A stretch of DNA of 64,000 nt from Methylacidimicrobium sp. AP8 (GCF_903064525.1 NZ_LR797830.1:930001-994000); one strand, 5' to 3'; positions 25,586 to 35,380 are shown, counted from the stretch's first letter. Numbers and translations: made by a program. The notes: generated by a model from the sequence alone, not told the origin.

Positions 25586-26752
25586 ATGGCGGTCGAGGAG
25601 GCGTTGGCGCTGCTGCTGAGCGGCACCGAGCAGGTACATTCTCCGCAGGAGCTGCGGGCGCGGCTGGCGGCCTCCCGCCCGCTGCGGGTCAAGTTCGGGG
25701 TCGACCCGACCTCCCCCGATCTGCATCTGGGCCATGCGGTGCCGCTCTTCAAGCTCCGCCAGTTTCAGGATCTGGGGCATCTGGCGGTGCTGGTGATCGG
25801 CGATTTTACCGCCCAGATCGGCGATCCGACCGGACGCAAAGCGGTCCGGCCGGAGCTTTCCGCGGAGGAGGTGCGCCGCCATGCGGCGACCTACCGGGAG
25901 CAGGCGTTCCGAATCCTCGATCCCGACCGGGTCGAAATCGTCTGGAATGCCGACTGGTTCGAGAAGATGACGAGCCGGGATCTCCTGCTCCTCGAGCGCC
26001 GTGTGACCGCCACCCGTATCCTCCAGCGCCGCGACTTCCAGCAGAGATGGGAAAAGGGCGAGCCGATCGGGCTCCACGAGCTGCTCTATCCCCTTCTCCA
26101 AGGATGGGATTCGGTCATGGTCCACGCCGACGTAGAGATCGGCGGCAGCGATCAGCTCTTCAACATGCTGATCGGCCGGGATCTCCAGGAGCAGATGAAT
26201 CAGCCGCCTCAGGTGGTCCTGACCCTTCCCCTCCTTGAAGGCCTCGACGGCGAGAACAAGATGAGCAAGTCGCTGGGGAATGCGATCGGCGTGGCCGAGC
26301 CGCCGGAGGAGATCTTCGGCAAGACGATGCGCATCTCCGATGCCCTCATGGCCCGCTGGTATCCGATCCTTTTGGGTCGGCCGCTCTCCCCGGATGTCCA
26401 TCCGATGGAAGCAAAGAAGGCGCTCGCCGAGTGGCTGGTCGCCCGGTTCCACGGCACGGAGGCGGCCCAAAGTGCGCGCAAGGGCTTTGAGCGGGTCTTC
26501 TCCCAGCGGGAGGTCCCGGAGGAAGTCCCCGAGTTCGCGTTGCCCGGCCACCAGATGCCGATCGTGGAAATCTTGCTTTTGATCGGAGCGGCGCCCTCCA
26601 GGTCCGAAGCCAAGCGCCTCCTCGCGCAAGGGGCGGTGCTTATCGATGGGCAGCGAGTCACCGACCCCCGCGCGAACGTGAACCTCTCCGGGCATCCCCT
26701 CCTTCGCTGCGGCCGCCGTTTCTTCGCGCGGCTCCACCCCGCGCCGGGGTAG
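25586..26752 (+). CDS. tyrS: Tyrosyl-tRNA synthetase
   Basis: Class I synthetase of 388 residues charging tRNA-Tyr. It has the HIGH-type motif HLGH (residues 47-50) after KFGVDPTSPDL, the tyrosine-binding region GGSDQLFNMLIGRDL, and KMSKS (225-229). A C-terminal S4 RNA-binding domain follows (RSEAKRLLAQGAVLIDGQRV). The architecture belongs to the shorter TyrS group with S4 (about 390-420 residues). Confidence 0.94.
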   Translation: MAVEEALALLLSGTEQVHSPQELRARLAASRPLRVKFGVDPTSPDLHLGHAVPLFKLRQFQDLGHLAVLVIGDFTAQIGDPTGRKAVRPELSAEEVRRHAATYREQAFRILDPDRVEIVWNADWFEKMTSRDLLLLERRVTATRILQRRDFQQRWEKGEPIGLHELLYPLLQGWDSVMVHADVEIGGSDQLFNMLIGRDLQEQMNQPPQVVLTLPLLEGLDGENKMSKSLGNAIGVAEPPEEIFGKTMRISDALMARWYPILLGRPLSPDVHPMEAKKALAEWLVARFHGTEAAQSARKGFERVFSQREVPEEVPEFALPGHQMPIVEILLLIGAAPSRSEAKRLLAQGAVLIDGQRVTDPRANVNLSGHPLLRCGRRFFARLHPAPG

Positions 26753-26797
26753 CGAGGGGTTCGCCGGGGGGGCATCCTCCAGGCTTTTCCGCCGGCG

Positions 26798-26982
26798 ATA
26801 GCGGCCATTTTTTACCAAGGCGAGGTTTCGCGCGAGGGAGAAGCGCAGTGAGTTGTCGACGAGGAACTTCGGCCCCGAAGAGTTTCTGCTCGAGGAGATC
26901 CTGGCGGCCGGACCGGCTCGCAAGCGACTCAATCGGCACCTCTCTCGCGCGAAAGCTCGTACTGGTGAGAAATGGGGGCTAG
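26798..26982. repeat. Diverged MITE-like element with imperfect terminal inverted repeats
   Basis: 185 bp including flanks. The left end reads ATAGCGGCCATTTTTTACCA and the right end, reverse-complemented, CTAGCCCCCATTTCTCACCA. These match the ends of the intact MITEs at 45.4 and 63.5 kb at most positions, and the total length equals that of the 45.4 kb copy. The interior differs. I read it as an old, decayed relative. Apart from this, the 26753-27071 gap holds no gene. Confidence 0.5.
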
Positions 26983-27071
26983 CACCGATGGGCTGGAAAG
27001 CCTACAGCACGGGGCGTGCTCCCGCGGCGACGCCCGCACGAGCAAGCTGGTGGTCCGGAAGATCGCCCGCC

Positions 27072-28952
27072 CTACGTCGATTCGCTTCCTTCGGAGCGGA
27101 CGGGCTTGGGCTTGGGTTGGACCTTTTCGTAGAAGATCCGGACTTCGCTCTCTTTTTTGCCGAGGAGCTGCTGGGCGCGGAGGAGGGCGTTCCGGGTGGA
27201 GAGGTTGGGATGGACGCCGAAGAGGGGGAAGACGTTTTCCCGACCGATGGTGTCGATCACCCCGCTGCTGCGGAGCACGCGGATGATCGGCCGTGTCGCC
27301 CCGCTGATGAGGAGGTGGCGGCCGCTCTCGTGCATCATCTTGGCCAGCTCGTCGATAGCCAGCGCGCAGGTCGCGTCGAGATGGTGGGCGTTGCGCATCC
27401 GGAGGATGACTACCCGGAGAGAGGGATCGAGACAGATCCGGCGGATCTGCTCCCGAAAGAGATCGGCGACGCCGAAGAAGAGCTCTCCCTCAACGTGGAT
27501 GATGCAGATCTCGGGAAGGATCCTCTCCTCGCTGCGGCCTTTTTCCCGTAATCCCTCTTCCGCGTCGTAGGTGTACTCGACGAGGGTGGGCTGCCCGACT
27601 TGCTTGAGAAAGAGGAGCACCGAGACGCCGATCCCGAGGCCGATCGCGAAGTCGAGGGGGGTGAGAAGGGCGCTTAAGAAGGTCACCCCGAACGCGATCC
27701 CGTCGGCTGTCGTCGATTGGAGGGCGATCCGGATCTCGCGCCAGTTGATGAGGGAAAATCCGGTCAGGACGACCAGAGTCGCCAGAGCGGGCATGGGGAT
27801 GTAGGCGAAGAGGGGGCCCGCCAAGAGGAGGCCAGCGGCCAGCAGTAGTCCGCTCCAGAAGTTGCTCAGGACGGTGGCGGGCCTGCTGATCCAGTTGAGT
27901 GCGGAACGGGTGAGCGAGCCGGAAACCGGCATCCCGCCCAAGAAGGCGCAGGCCACATTGGCCGCTCCCTGGGCAAACATCTCGCGGTTGAGGTCGATCG
28001 GCTCCCCGGAGCGGCTGGCCAGCGACTTGCCGATGCTCGCCCCCTCGATCGCGGCGAAGGAGGCGAGCGCCAGGGAGGTGCTGGCGAGCTGGGAAAACCA
28101 CTGCCAGCGGAAAGAGGGGAGGGTAACCGGCCAGTACCCGAAGGGGATCGGATCGAGATAGCGGACCGGAAGGTGGAGCAAGCGGAAGGGAAGGGCCAAG
28201 ACCGATACGACTAGGAGGGCGACCGCCACCGCGGGCAGCTTGGGGAAGAGCCTCTTGACCCACAACCAGGCGAGAAAGGCGAGGAGGCTCAGGGCGACGG
28301 ACGGCCATTGGGCTTGGGGGGCGTGACGGACCGTCTGCTGAACGATGTCGAAGAAGGTGGAAACTTCCGGGATCGAGATCCCGAGCATATGGTGCGCCTG
28401 ATTGGCGATGATCAGGAAGGCCGCCCCGGTGACGTAGCCGATCACGACGGTCCGGGAAACGTATTGGGTAAGGGCCGCGGCCCGGAAGAGGGCTCCGGCC
28501 AGAAGGGCGATCCCCATCAGGAGCAGCAGCAGGCTCAGGGAATGGAGCTTGTCGATCTTGCCCTGCATGCCCAGGTAGAAGCTAAAGACCAGAACGGCCG
28601 TGGCGTTGGTCGGCCCGAGGACGACATAGCGGGAGCTCTGGAAGAGGGGGCCGACGATCGAGGCGACCGCGCAGGCGTAGATGCCGAACTGGACCGGTAG
28701 TCCCGCGATCAGGGCATAGGCCATCCCCTGGGGAAAGGAAAGGAGGGCGACGTTGACCGCCGCGCTCAGGTCGGCGCGCAGCTTGGCCGGGGAGTAGGAG
28801 CGAAAGGTGCTTCGGAGGGGGCCGAGATCCAGGTGGAGCTCATTCCACTGGTCGCGCAGCCTGCGGGCCAGCCGAGCCGAGACCGGCCGGACGCGTTTCA
28901 GGAGGAGCCGTCGCGCATCGTCCGCCAGTCGATTCCCCTTGAGCGGCTCCAT
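27072..28952 (-). CDS. SulP/SLC26 anion transporter with STAS domain
   Basis: 626-residue inner-membrane transporter of the SulP family. The hydrophobic core begins with LRADLSAAVNVALLSFPQGMAYALIAGLPV, the sulfate-transporter signature, and contains GPTNATAVL and GGMPVSGSLTRSALN. The C-terminal STAS domain (about residues 480-600) has HLDATCALAIDELAKMM, where a phosphorylatable Ser is replaced by Ala-rich residues. Substrates of the family are sulfate, bicarbonate, nitrate or molybdate; none can be assigned. The ATG at 28952 overlaps the upstream gene by 55 bp, so the two are probably co-translated. Confidence 0.88.
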   Translation of the reverse strand: MEPLKGNRLADDARRLLLKRVRPVSARLARRLRDQWNELHLDLGPLRSTFRSYSPAKLRADLSAAVNVALLSFPQGMAYALIAGLPVQFGIYACAVASIVGPLFQSSRYVVLGPTNATAVLVFSFYLGMQGKIDKLHSLSLLLLLMGIALLAGALFRAAALTQYVSRTVVIGYVTGAAFLIIANQAHHMLGISIPEVSTFFDIVQQTVRHAPQAQWPSVALSLLAFLAWLWVKRLFPKLPAVAVALLVVSVLALPFRLLHLPVRYLDPIPFGYWPVTLPSFRWQWFSQLASTSLALASFAAIEGASIGKSLASRSGEPIDLNREMFAQGAANVACAFLGGMPVSGSLTRSALNWISRPATVLSNFWSGLLLAAGLLLAGPLFAYIPMPALATLVVLTGFSLINWREIRIALQSTTADGIAFGVTFLSALLTPLDFAIGLGIGVSVLLFLKQVGQPTLVEYTYDAEEGLREKGRSEERILPEICIIHVEGELFFGVADLFREQIRRICLDPSLRVVILRMRNAHHLDATCALAIDELAKMMHESGRHLLISGATRPIIRVLRSSGVIDTIGRENVFPLFGVHPNLSTRNALLRAQQLLGKKESEVRIFYEKVQPKPKPVRSEGSEST

Positions 28953-30049
28953 TTCCGATAAGCCTCCGGCAAGATTTCCGATGGTTTGATTTCGCTGCGT
29001 CCTCCCCAGAAAATGTTCGAATAGAGGACCGGGATCCCGATCTGCCGAAGATGGTCGTCGATGGCGGCCTTGTGGAGCAAGAGCCGATCCTTTTCCCGGC
29101 CGTGCGCGACCGCCATCAGGTTGACGTTGCCGAACTCGGGACCAGCCTCCCGCCAGTAGCAGTGCGTCAGGATCTCGAAGCGGCCGATCTCCTGGCCCGC
29201 CTCCTCCACTCTTCCCGGCGGCACCGCCCAATGGAACAGACCGTTGAAGCGCGTGACCCGCTCGCCCGTCGAAAGCGGTTTCACATGCTCGAGGAAGGTC
29301 GAGAAGCGGCCGAGAATGCCAAGCCGCTCAAGCTCTCGCGCCACGCGGACGAACTCCGGGAAGTCGAGGCCGGCCGATCGGGTGCGGGACTGCCAGAAGC
29401 CCAAGCGGATCTCGTCGGGCCGAAGCTCTTCCTTGAGCACTTCCAGGACTTTCCACTGCACGTCGGAGAGCCTTCGCACTGTGACCGGGTGCATCCGGGC
29501 CCGGGCGGGAGAGAGGGCGCCGATTTCGAGAGTCCGTCGGCGGACATGACCGACGCCCAGGGTGAAGATCCCCTTGGCGCGCAGGATCCGGTGGCGAACC
29601 GCCCCGATCTGGCCGGAGAGGTAGCGGCAGTGGGCTTCGAGGGAGAATCCCTGCGGAACCTTGAGGGTGCTCCAGAGGCGGAAGGAAGAGCCGGCGGAGG
29701 CGGAATCGGTGGAACGGATGACCACATGGCCGCTGAAGGGATCCTCCGCCACGAGAAAGTCGAAGGCCGCGCCGAGCTTCTCCTCGGGAATCTCCCAGGC
29801 GATCAGGGCGCCGGGGGCCAGATCGTTGGCGAGCAGGGTCTGCCGGACTCGGCGGATTGTGCCTGCGGAGAGCATCGCCCGGATCCGGGCAGTGACGGTC
29901 GCGAGGGGAAGGCCGGAGAGGCGGGCGATCACGGCAAAAGGCTCCTCGTGGAATCCGGCCAGCTTGTCCTCGGAGACAGCCAGGATCCGCGCGTTGACCG
30001 GATCCTCGGTGCTCACGGGAAGAGGTTCGTCGAGGTCGAGGGAGCTCAT
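28898..30049 (-). CDS. Double Lrp/AsnC-like protein resembling fused siroheme decarboxylase subunits
   Basis: A 383-residue protein of two similar halves, each with a winged-helix segment and an Lrp-type alpha/beta domain. The first half has FAVIARLSGLPLATVTARI, GTIRRVRQTLLANDL and AHCRYLSGQIG. The second has ELERLGILGRFSTFLEH and RFEILTHCYWREAGPEFGN followed by NLMAVAHGREK. The THCY.R ... N...M.HG pattern is characteristic of NirD/L/G/H and AhbA/B siroheme decarboxylases, normally separate subunits of about 150-170 residues. It could decarboxylate siroheme for heme d1 or be a heme-responsive regulator. The ATG at 30049 has AAGGA upstream. Overlaps sulP. Confidence 0.65.
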   Translation of the reverse strand: MSSLDLDEPLPVSTEDPVNARILAVSEDKLAGFHEEPFAVIARLSGLPLATVTARIRAMLSAGTIRRVRQTLLANDLAPGALIAWEIPEEKLGAAFDFLVAEDPFSGHVVIRSTDSASAGSSFRLWSTLKVPQGFSLEAHCRYLSGQIGAVRHRILRAKGIFTLGVGHVRRRTLEIGALSPARARMHPVTVRRLSDVQWKVLEVLKEELRPDEIRLGFWQSRTRSAGLDFPEFVRVARELERLGILGRFSTFLEHVKPLSTGERVTRFNGLFHWAVPPGRVEEAGQEIGRFEILTHCYWREAGPEFGNVNLMAVAHGREKDRLLLHKAAIDDHLRQIGIPVLYSNIFWGGRSEIKPSEILPEAYRKWSRSRGIDWRTMRDGSS

Positions 30050-30113
30050 GATCCTTCTTTTTGACAACGAAAAAGCACGCAGGGAAAGCAAAACCCCACG
30101 TCCCCGGAGGCGC

Positions 30114-31199
30114 TCAGGGGTTTTCGAGGCGATCGAGGATTGCTTGGGCGAAAGCTTCGGTTCCCACCGTCTTCCCGCCGTCGTCGGCGATGTCCGGCGT
30201 ACGGAAGCCGTCGCTCAGGGCGGCGCGGAACGCCGTTTCGATCGCCTGGGCCGCCTTTTCCTCGCCCAGGCTGTAGCGGAGCAGGAGGGCCCCGCAAAGA
30301 ATTTGCGCGCTCGGATTGGCGATCCCCTTGCCGGCGATGTCCGGAGCCGAGCCGCCCGCAGGCTCATAGAGGCCGAACCGGGCCTTGCCCAAGGAAGCGC
30401 TCGGGAGCATGCCCAGAGAGCCGCAAAGAGCCGCCGCCTCGTCGCTTAGGATGTCGCCGAAGAGGTTTTCGCAGAGGAGCACGTCGAACTGGCGCGGATT
30501 GCGCACCAGCTGCATGGCGGCGTTGTCGACGTAAAGAAAGCCCAGCTGGACGTCGGGGTATTCGGCGGCGATCCGGCGCACGGTCTTGCGCCAGAGCAGG
30601 CTCGATTCGAGCACGTTGGCCTTGTCGACGAGGGTCACGAACTTTTTGCGGGAGCGCGCGGCCGAGAAAGCGACACGGGCCACCCGCTCGATCTCGGCGG
30701 TCTCGTAGACCAAGGTGTCTATGGCTTTCTCGCCCCGGTCGGTCATCACGGTTCCCTTGGGCTGGCCGAAATACAGGCCGCCTGTCAGCTCCCGGACAAC
30801 GAGCAGGTCGACGCCGCGGGCGATCTCAGCCTTGAGAGGGGAGGCGCTCAGGAGTTCCGGGTAGCAGATGATCGGGCGGAGATTGGCGTAGAGGCCGAAG
30901 GTGCGCCGGAGGGGAAGAAGGGCGGCCCGCTCGGGCTGCTTTTCGGCGGGAAGGGCTTCCCATTGGGGGCCGCCGACCGCACCGAAGAGGATCGCTTGCG
31001 AGTCGCGGCAGATCGCGAGGGTCTCCTCCGGCAGGGCCTTTCCGACGGCATCGATGGCCGCCCCCCCCACCAGGGCTTCCTCGAAGTCGAGGCGGAAGCC
31101 GAACCTGTGCGCCGCGGCCCGAAGGATCGGCAAAGTAGCGGCCATGATTTCCGGCCCGATGCCGTCGCCGGCGAGGACGGCGATGCGATAGGTCTTCAT
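30114..31199 (-). CDS. leuB: 3-isopropylmalate dehydrogenase
   Basis: NAD-dependent oxidative decarboxylase of leucine synthesis. The 361 residues include [11 protein letters not shown], the substrate Arg cluster ([10 protein letters not shown]), [14 protein letters not shown], the metal-binding [11 protein letters not shown] and [21 protein letters not shown]. The order and length match LeuB; the RELTGG segment separates it from isocitrate dehydrogenase. leuD is 31 bp upstream on the same strand. Confidence 0.95.
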   Translation of the reverse strand: MKTYRIAVLAGDGIGPEIMAATLPILRAAAHRFGFRLDFEEALVGGAAIDAVGKALPEETLAICRDSQAILFGAVGGPQWEALPAEKQPERAALLPLRRTFGLYANLRPIICYPELLSASPLKAEIARGVDLLVVRELTGGLYFGQPKGTVMTDRGEKAIDTLVYETAEIERVARVAFSAARSRKKFVTLVDKANVLESSLLWRKTVRRIAAEYPDVQLGFLYVDNAAMQLVRNPRQFDVLLCENLFGDILSDEAAALCGSLGMLPSASLGKARFGLYEPAGGSAPDIAGKGIANPSAQILCGALLLRYSLGEEKAAQAIETAFRAALSDGFRTPDIADDGGKTVGTEAFAQAILDRLENP

Positions 31200-31230
31200 G
31201 AGCGGAAAGAGATCCCGGATCGAAGCGTCC

Positions 31231-31773
31231 CTATGGGGTGGGAACCATGCCCGCTCGGCGGGCGTATTGGAAAAGACCTCCGGCCTCGATGACGGGCCGG
31301 GCCTCTCCCAGGGGTTTTAGCGGGTGGAGCGCACCGCCCGAGCGGAGACTTTCGTCCTGGAGATCGATCTGGACGGGATCGCCGGTTCGGATCGTTTCGC
31401 AGAGGCGCTGGGCGCACTCATAGGGATAGAGGGCGCCGGTCGAAACCGCATTGCGGAAGAAGATCCGGGCGTAGCTTTCGGCGATCACGATCCGGCAGCC
31501 CGCGGCGGCGAGCGCGATCGGGGCGTGCTCCCGGGAAGAGCCGCAACCGAAGTTGCGGCCGGCGATCAGGATGGGATAGCGGGTGGTTTCTTCCCCCGGG
31601 CTGACGAAGCGCACCGGGTAGAGTTCCTCGGGGAGGCCCGAGAGCGCATGGGAGCCGAGCTTGCGGTACTCTTCGGGCACCGTCGGAAGCAACATCAAAT
31701 ACTGGGCGGGGATGATCTGATCGGTGTCGATGTTATCGCCGACGACGTAGGCAAAGCCGGAAATCGTAGCCAC
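31231..31773 (-). CDS. leuD: 3-isopropylmalate dehydratase small subunit
   Basis: Small (180-residue) swivel-domain subunit of isopropylmalate isomerase. Signatures are GDNIDTDQIIPAQYL at the N-terminus, then NFGCGSSREHAPIAL and ESYARIFFRNAVSTG, and IDLQDE near the C-terminus. The size matches the short, archaeal-type LeuD. The large subunit leuC is not in the window, so leuDB are separated from it here. Confidence 0.93.
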   Translation of the reverse strand: MATISGFAYVVGDNIDTDQIIPAQYLMLLPTVPEEYRKLGSHALSGLPEELYPVRFVSPGEETTRYPILIAGRNFGCGSSREHAPIALAAAGCRIVIAESYARIFFRNAVSTGALYPYECAQRLCETIRTGDPVQIDLQDESLRSGGALHPLKPLGEARPVIEAGGLFQYARRAGMVPTP

Positions 31774-31956
31774 TGTGTGGTCTCATTCGAGCTTTATCGA
31801 GGTCCCGGAGGGATGGCAATCGCAAAGTAACCCGTTCTTGCGGAAAAATCAAAACGGAGCTTGTCCTTGCGGGCGGTGCCGGCGCGCCGGGGCGGAGAGG
31901 AAAAGCGGAGCAAGAGGCTGGACGGGGTAGCCCCCTTTTGCGATTTTCCTTCCACC

Positions 31957-32940
31957 ATGGCGCCGGAAAATCCCGGGGAGATTGCATCCTCTTCCCGCGC
32001 GGGAGGTTGGCTGCGCCGCCATCTCCTCGGACTGCGGGATCTTGAGAAGGAGGAGATCCTCCTCCTGCTCGATGCGGCCGAGAGGATCGCGAAGTGCTTG
32101 GAGGCCGGAGCAGAGCTTCCTTCTCTGCACGGGCTGACCGTCGTCAATCTGTTCATCGAGCCGAGCACGCGGACGCGGGTCTCCTTCGAGCTGGCGGCCA
32201 AGCGGCTCGGGGCGAGCGTTCTGGAGATCGACCAGGAGTCGAGCTCGATCCGGAAGGGGGAGAGCCTCAAGGACACCGCTCGCAACCTGGAGGCGATGGG
32301 GGCCGATTTCCTGGTACTCCGCCATTCGGCCGCAGGGGCGCCGCACTTTCTGGCCGACCGGGTGCGCTCCTCGGTGATCAACGCGGGCGACGGCGCGCAT
32401 GAGCATCCCACGCAGGGGCTCTTGGACCTTCTCACGATCCGGCGCCGCCTCGGGAGGGTCGAAGGGATTCGCGTCGCGATCGTGGGGGATATTCTCCACA
32501 GCCGGGTGGCCCGTTCGGATCTCTGGGGCTTGCGCAAGCTCGGCGCCGAGGTGACACTCGTCGGTCCCCGGACCCTGCTCCCGGAGGTCTTCAGCCGCTT
32601 CGGGGTGCGGGTGAGCAGCGAGCTCGACCCGGTCCTCCCCTGGGCGCAGGTGGTGATCCTGCTGCGCATCCAGCACGAGCGACAGCGGGAAGGGACTTTC
32701 CCTTCCCTCGAAGAGTATGCTTCCCTCTACGGCCTCAACGCCGCCCGTCTGCGCCGCTGTCCCCCGGAGGTGCTGCTGATGCATCCGGGGCCGGTCGAGC
32801 GGGGGGTGGAGATCGAGAGCGAGCTTGCCGACGGTCCGAGCTCGGTGATCCTCGACCAGGTGGCCAGCGGGGTGGCCGTCCGGATGGCCGTCTTTTCGGA
32901 GTTGGCCCGGTTTCACCGGCGGGAAAAGGGGGGGAGGTGA
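31957..32940 (+). CDS. pyrB: Aspartate carbamoyltransferase catalytic subunit
   Basis: Condenses carbamoyl phosphate and aspartate in pyrimidine synthesis. The carbamoyl phosphate loop EPSTRTRVSFE, GAHEHPTQGLLDLLTI and VGDILHSRVARSD are all present; the C-terminal MHPGPVERGVEIES is family-typical. ATG at 31957 gives 327 residues, close to the family norm; an upstream start would add 32 unlike residues. No PyrR attenuator or regulatory pyrI was recognised. It opens a run of four overlapping genes. Confidence 0.94.
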   Translation: MAPENPGEIASSSRAGGWLRRHLLGLRDLEKEEILLLLDAAERIAKCLEAGAELPSLHGLTVVNLFIEPSTRTRVSFELAAKRLGASVLEIDQESSSIRKGESLKDTARNLEAMGADFLVLRHSAAGAPHFLADRVRSSVINAGDGAHEHPTQGLLDLLTIRRRLGRVEGIRVAIVGDILHSRVARSDLWGLRKLGAEVTLVGPRTLLPEVFSRFGVRVSSELDPVLPWAQVVILLRIQHERQREGTFPSLEEYASLYGLNAARLRRCPPEVLLMHPGPVERGVEIESELADGPSSVILDQVASGVAVRMAVFSELARFHRREKGGR

Positions 32941-34217
32941 GCGGCTTCTACCGTCTTTCGGGCGGACGCATCCTCGATCCGAGCCGGGGCCTCGACGAGG
33001 TCGGCGACCTTTTCGTGGCCGGGGGCCGCCTGGTCGATCCCGCTTCCCTTCCTGCGGAGACGCGATGGGAGCCGATCGACGTCTCGGGCCACATCGTCGC
33101 TCCGGGCCTCATCGACATCCATGTCCATCTCCGCGAGCCGGGAGAGCCGCACAAGGAGACGATCGCCTCGGGAACGCGCGCCGCCGCTGCGGGCGGGTTC
33201 ACGGCCGTCGTGGCGATGCCCAATACCCAGCCGCCCGCCGACCAACCGAATACGATCGGCTGGATTCGGGAGCGGGCGCGGGAGCAGGGGGTCGTGCGCG
33301 TCTACCCGACCGGCTGTCTTTCCGTGGGGCGGAAAGGGGAGAAGCTCGCTGCCTTGGGCGCTCTGCGCGCCGCCGGGGCCGTCGCGGTGACCGATGACGG
33401 GAGCTGCATCCAGAACGCGGGCCTCATGCGCCGGGTGATGGAGTATGCCGCCATGCTCGGCCTTCCGATCCTGGAGCACTGCGAGGAGACGAGCGTTTCG
33501 GCCGGAGGGGTGATGCGCGAAGGCTACTGGAGCGCGGTCCTGGGCCTCCGCGGGTGGCCCGGCCTGGCCGAGGAGCTCATCGTGAGCCGGGATCTCCTCC
33601 TGGCGGAGCAGACCGGCGCCAAGCTCCACTGCCAGCATCTTTCGAGTGCGGGCTCGGTCCGGCTCATCCGGGAAGCCAAGCGGCGCGGGGTGCCCGTTTC
33701 GGCCGAAGTGACCCCGCACCACCTAGCCTTGACCGACGCAGAGCTCGCGCGCTACGACACCCATTTCAAGATGAATCCCCCGCTCGGCTCGGAGGCCGAC
33801 CGGGAAGCCTTGCTGGAGGGGATCGTCGAGGGGACGATCGACGTGATCGCCAGCGACCACGCCCCGCACGCTTCTTTCGAGAAGGAGGTCGAGTTCGATC
33901 GGGCGCCATTCGGCGTTGTGGGTCTCGAAACGATGCTCGGGGTGGCGGCGGAGACCCTGGTCAAGACCAAGCTGCTTGATTGGCCGGGGCTGATCGCCCG
34001 GCTGAGCACGATCCCCGCCCGCCTTCTCGGGCTTCCGGGAGGAACGCTGGCCATCGGAGCCCCGGCGGACATCGTGGTCATCGATCCCCATCTCCGGTGG
34101 ATGGTGGATCCGCAGGCATTCCAATCCCGGGGCCGGAACACGCCGTTCTCTGGGCGGGAGCTGCAGGGGAGGGCGGTGCTCACGATGGTGGAAGGGAAGA
34201 TCGTATGGCGGCTGTGA
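32937..34217 (+). CDS. pyrC: Dihydroorotase (class I type)
   Basis: Zinc amidohydrolase of 426 residues forming dihydroorotate. Metal motifs: DIHVHLREPGEPHKETI near residue 60, EHCEE, the CQHLSSA His and SDHAPH. This layout, with one carboxylated-Lys-free loop, is the class I PyrC-type often paired with PyrB. The GTG start overlaps the pyrB stop by four bases. The 3' end overlaps the carA start by 13 bp. Confidence 0.94.
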   Translation: MSGFYRLSGGRILDPSRGLDEVGDLFVAGGRLVDPASLPAETRWEPIDVSGHIVAPGLIDIHVHLREPGEPHKETIASGTRAAAAGGFTAVVAMPNTQPPADQPNTIGWIRERAREQGVVRVYPTGCLSVGRKGEKLAALGALRAAGAVAVTDDGSCIQNAGLMRRVMEYAAMLGLPILEHCEETSVSAGGVMREGYWSAVLGLRGWPGLAEELIVSRDLLLAEQTGAKLHCQHLSSAGSVRLIREAKRRGVPVSAEVTPHHLALTDAELARYDTHFKMNPPLGSEADREALLEGIVEGTIDVIASDHAPHASFEKEVEFDRAPFGVVGLETMLGVAAETLVKTKLLDWPGLIARLSTIPARLLGLPGGTLAIGAPADIVVIDPHLRWMVDPQAFQSRGRNTPFSGRELQGRAVLTMVEGKIVWRL

Positions 34218-35380
34218 GGGAGAAGGAAGCCGTGCTCGTCCTGGAGGACGGGGAGGTTTTTCGGGGACGGGCGGTGGGGGAGAGGGACCGCCGTGGGGAA
34301 GTCTGCTTCAACACCGCGATGACCGGATATCAGGAGGTGCTCACCGATCCCTCCTACCGAGGACAGCTGGTGGCCATGACCTTCCCCGAAATCGGCAACT
34401 ACGGGGTCAATCCTTCGGACGATCAGTCGCCGAAGGTGCAGGTCGCCGGCTTTTTGATGCGGGAGCTGTCCGAGCGGGCGAGCAGCTGGCGCGCGACCGG
34501 AACCCTTCGGGAGTATCTGGCCGCGGCAGGGGTGGTCGCCGCCGATCGGATCGATACGCGGCGCTTGACCCTCCGGCTGCGGCAGCAGGGGGTCTGCCGG
34601 GGGGTGCTCTCGACCGAGCCGATCGAGGTGGCCGAAGCGGCGGCGATGGCCCGCGAGTGGAGCTACGGGGAGCGCGATTTTGTGCGGGAGGTGACCTGCG
34701 CCGAGCCCTATGCTTGGGAGGACCACCCGGCGGCGCAGGACTTCCCGGAGGACGGGGAGGGAGCGAGAGGAGGAGCGGCGGCCAAGGCCCCGCTCCGGCT
34801 GGCGGCCTTCGACTTCGGGATCAAGTACGCGACGCTGCGGCTGCTGCGGTGGGCGGGCTTCACGGTGCGGGTCGTGCCGGCGGGGACCTCTCCCGAGGAG
34901 ATCCTGGCGGGTGGGTTTGACGCAGTCTTTCTGTCCAACGGCCCCGGGGATCCTGCGGGCCTTCCCGCGCTCCACCGGACGGTGCAGGCGCTGCTCGGCA
35001 AGAAGCCGATCTTCGGGATCTGCCTCGGGCACCAGCTCCTTGCCTTCGCGCTGGGCGGAAGGACCTTTAAGCTGAAGTTCGGCCACCGCGGCGCCAACCA
35101 TCCCGTAGCCGATCTCGAGACAAAAAAGGTGAGAATCACTTCGCAGAATCATGGCTACGCAGTCGATCCCGAGTCGCTGCCTCCGAACGTGCGCGTCCGG
35201 GAGGTGAGCCTCAACGACGGGACTTGCGAAGCGATGGCCCACGAAGAGCTGCCGATCTTTTCGGTCCAGTATCATCCGGAGGCGGCCCCCGGCCCCAATG
35301 ACGGGCTCGGCTGGTTCTCGGTCTTTCGAGCCATGGCGGAGAGCGGCCGCCCGCTGGGGGGGGGCCCGGGCGGATCATGA
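34205..35380 (+). CDS. carA: Carbamoyl-phosphate synthase small (glutaminase) subunit
   Basis: Glutaminase subunit that feeds ammonia to CarB. The N-terminal domain has FNTAMTGYQEVLTDPSY; the GATase domain has the nucleophile Cys in GICLGHQLLA, oxyanion region LSNGPGDPAG and the catalytic His in VQYHPEAAPGP. 391 residues. ATG at 34205 lies inside the end of pyrC. carB is not present in the window. Carbamoyl phosphate made here would be used by the PyrB encoded just upstream. Confidence 0.95.
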   Translation: MAAVREKEAVLVLEDGEVFRGRAVGERDRRGEVCFNTAMTGYQEVLTDPSYRGQLVAMTFPEIGNYGVNPSDDQSPKVQVAGFLMRELSERASSWRATGTLREYLAAAGVVAADRIDTRRLTLRLRQQGVCRGVLSTEPIEVAEAAAMAREWSYGERDFVREVTCAEPYAWEDHPAAQDFPEDGEGARGGAAAKAPLRLAAFDFGIKYATLRLLRWAGFTVRVVPAGTSPEEILAGGFDAVFLSNGPGDPAGLPALHRTVQALLGKKPIFGICLGHQLLAFALGGRTFKLKFGHRGANHPVADLETKKVRITSQNHGYAVDPESLPPNVRVREVSLNDGTCEAMAHEELPIFSVQYHPEAAPGPNDGLGWFSVFRAMAESGRPLGGGPGGS

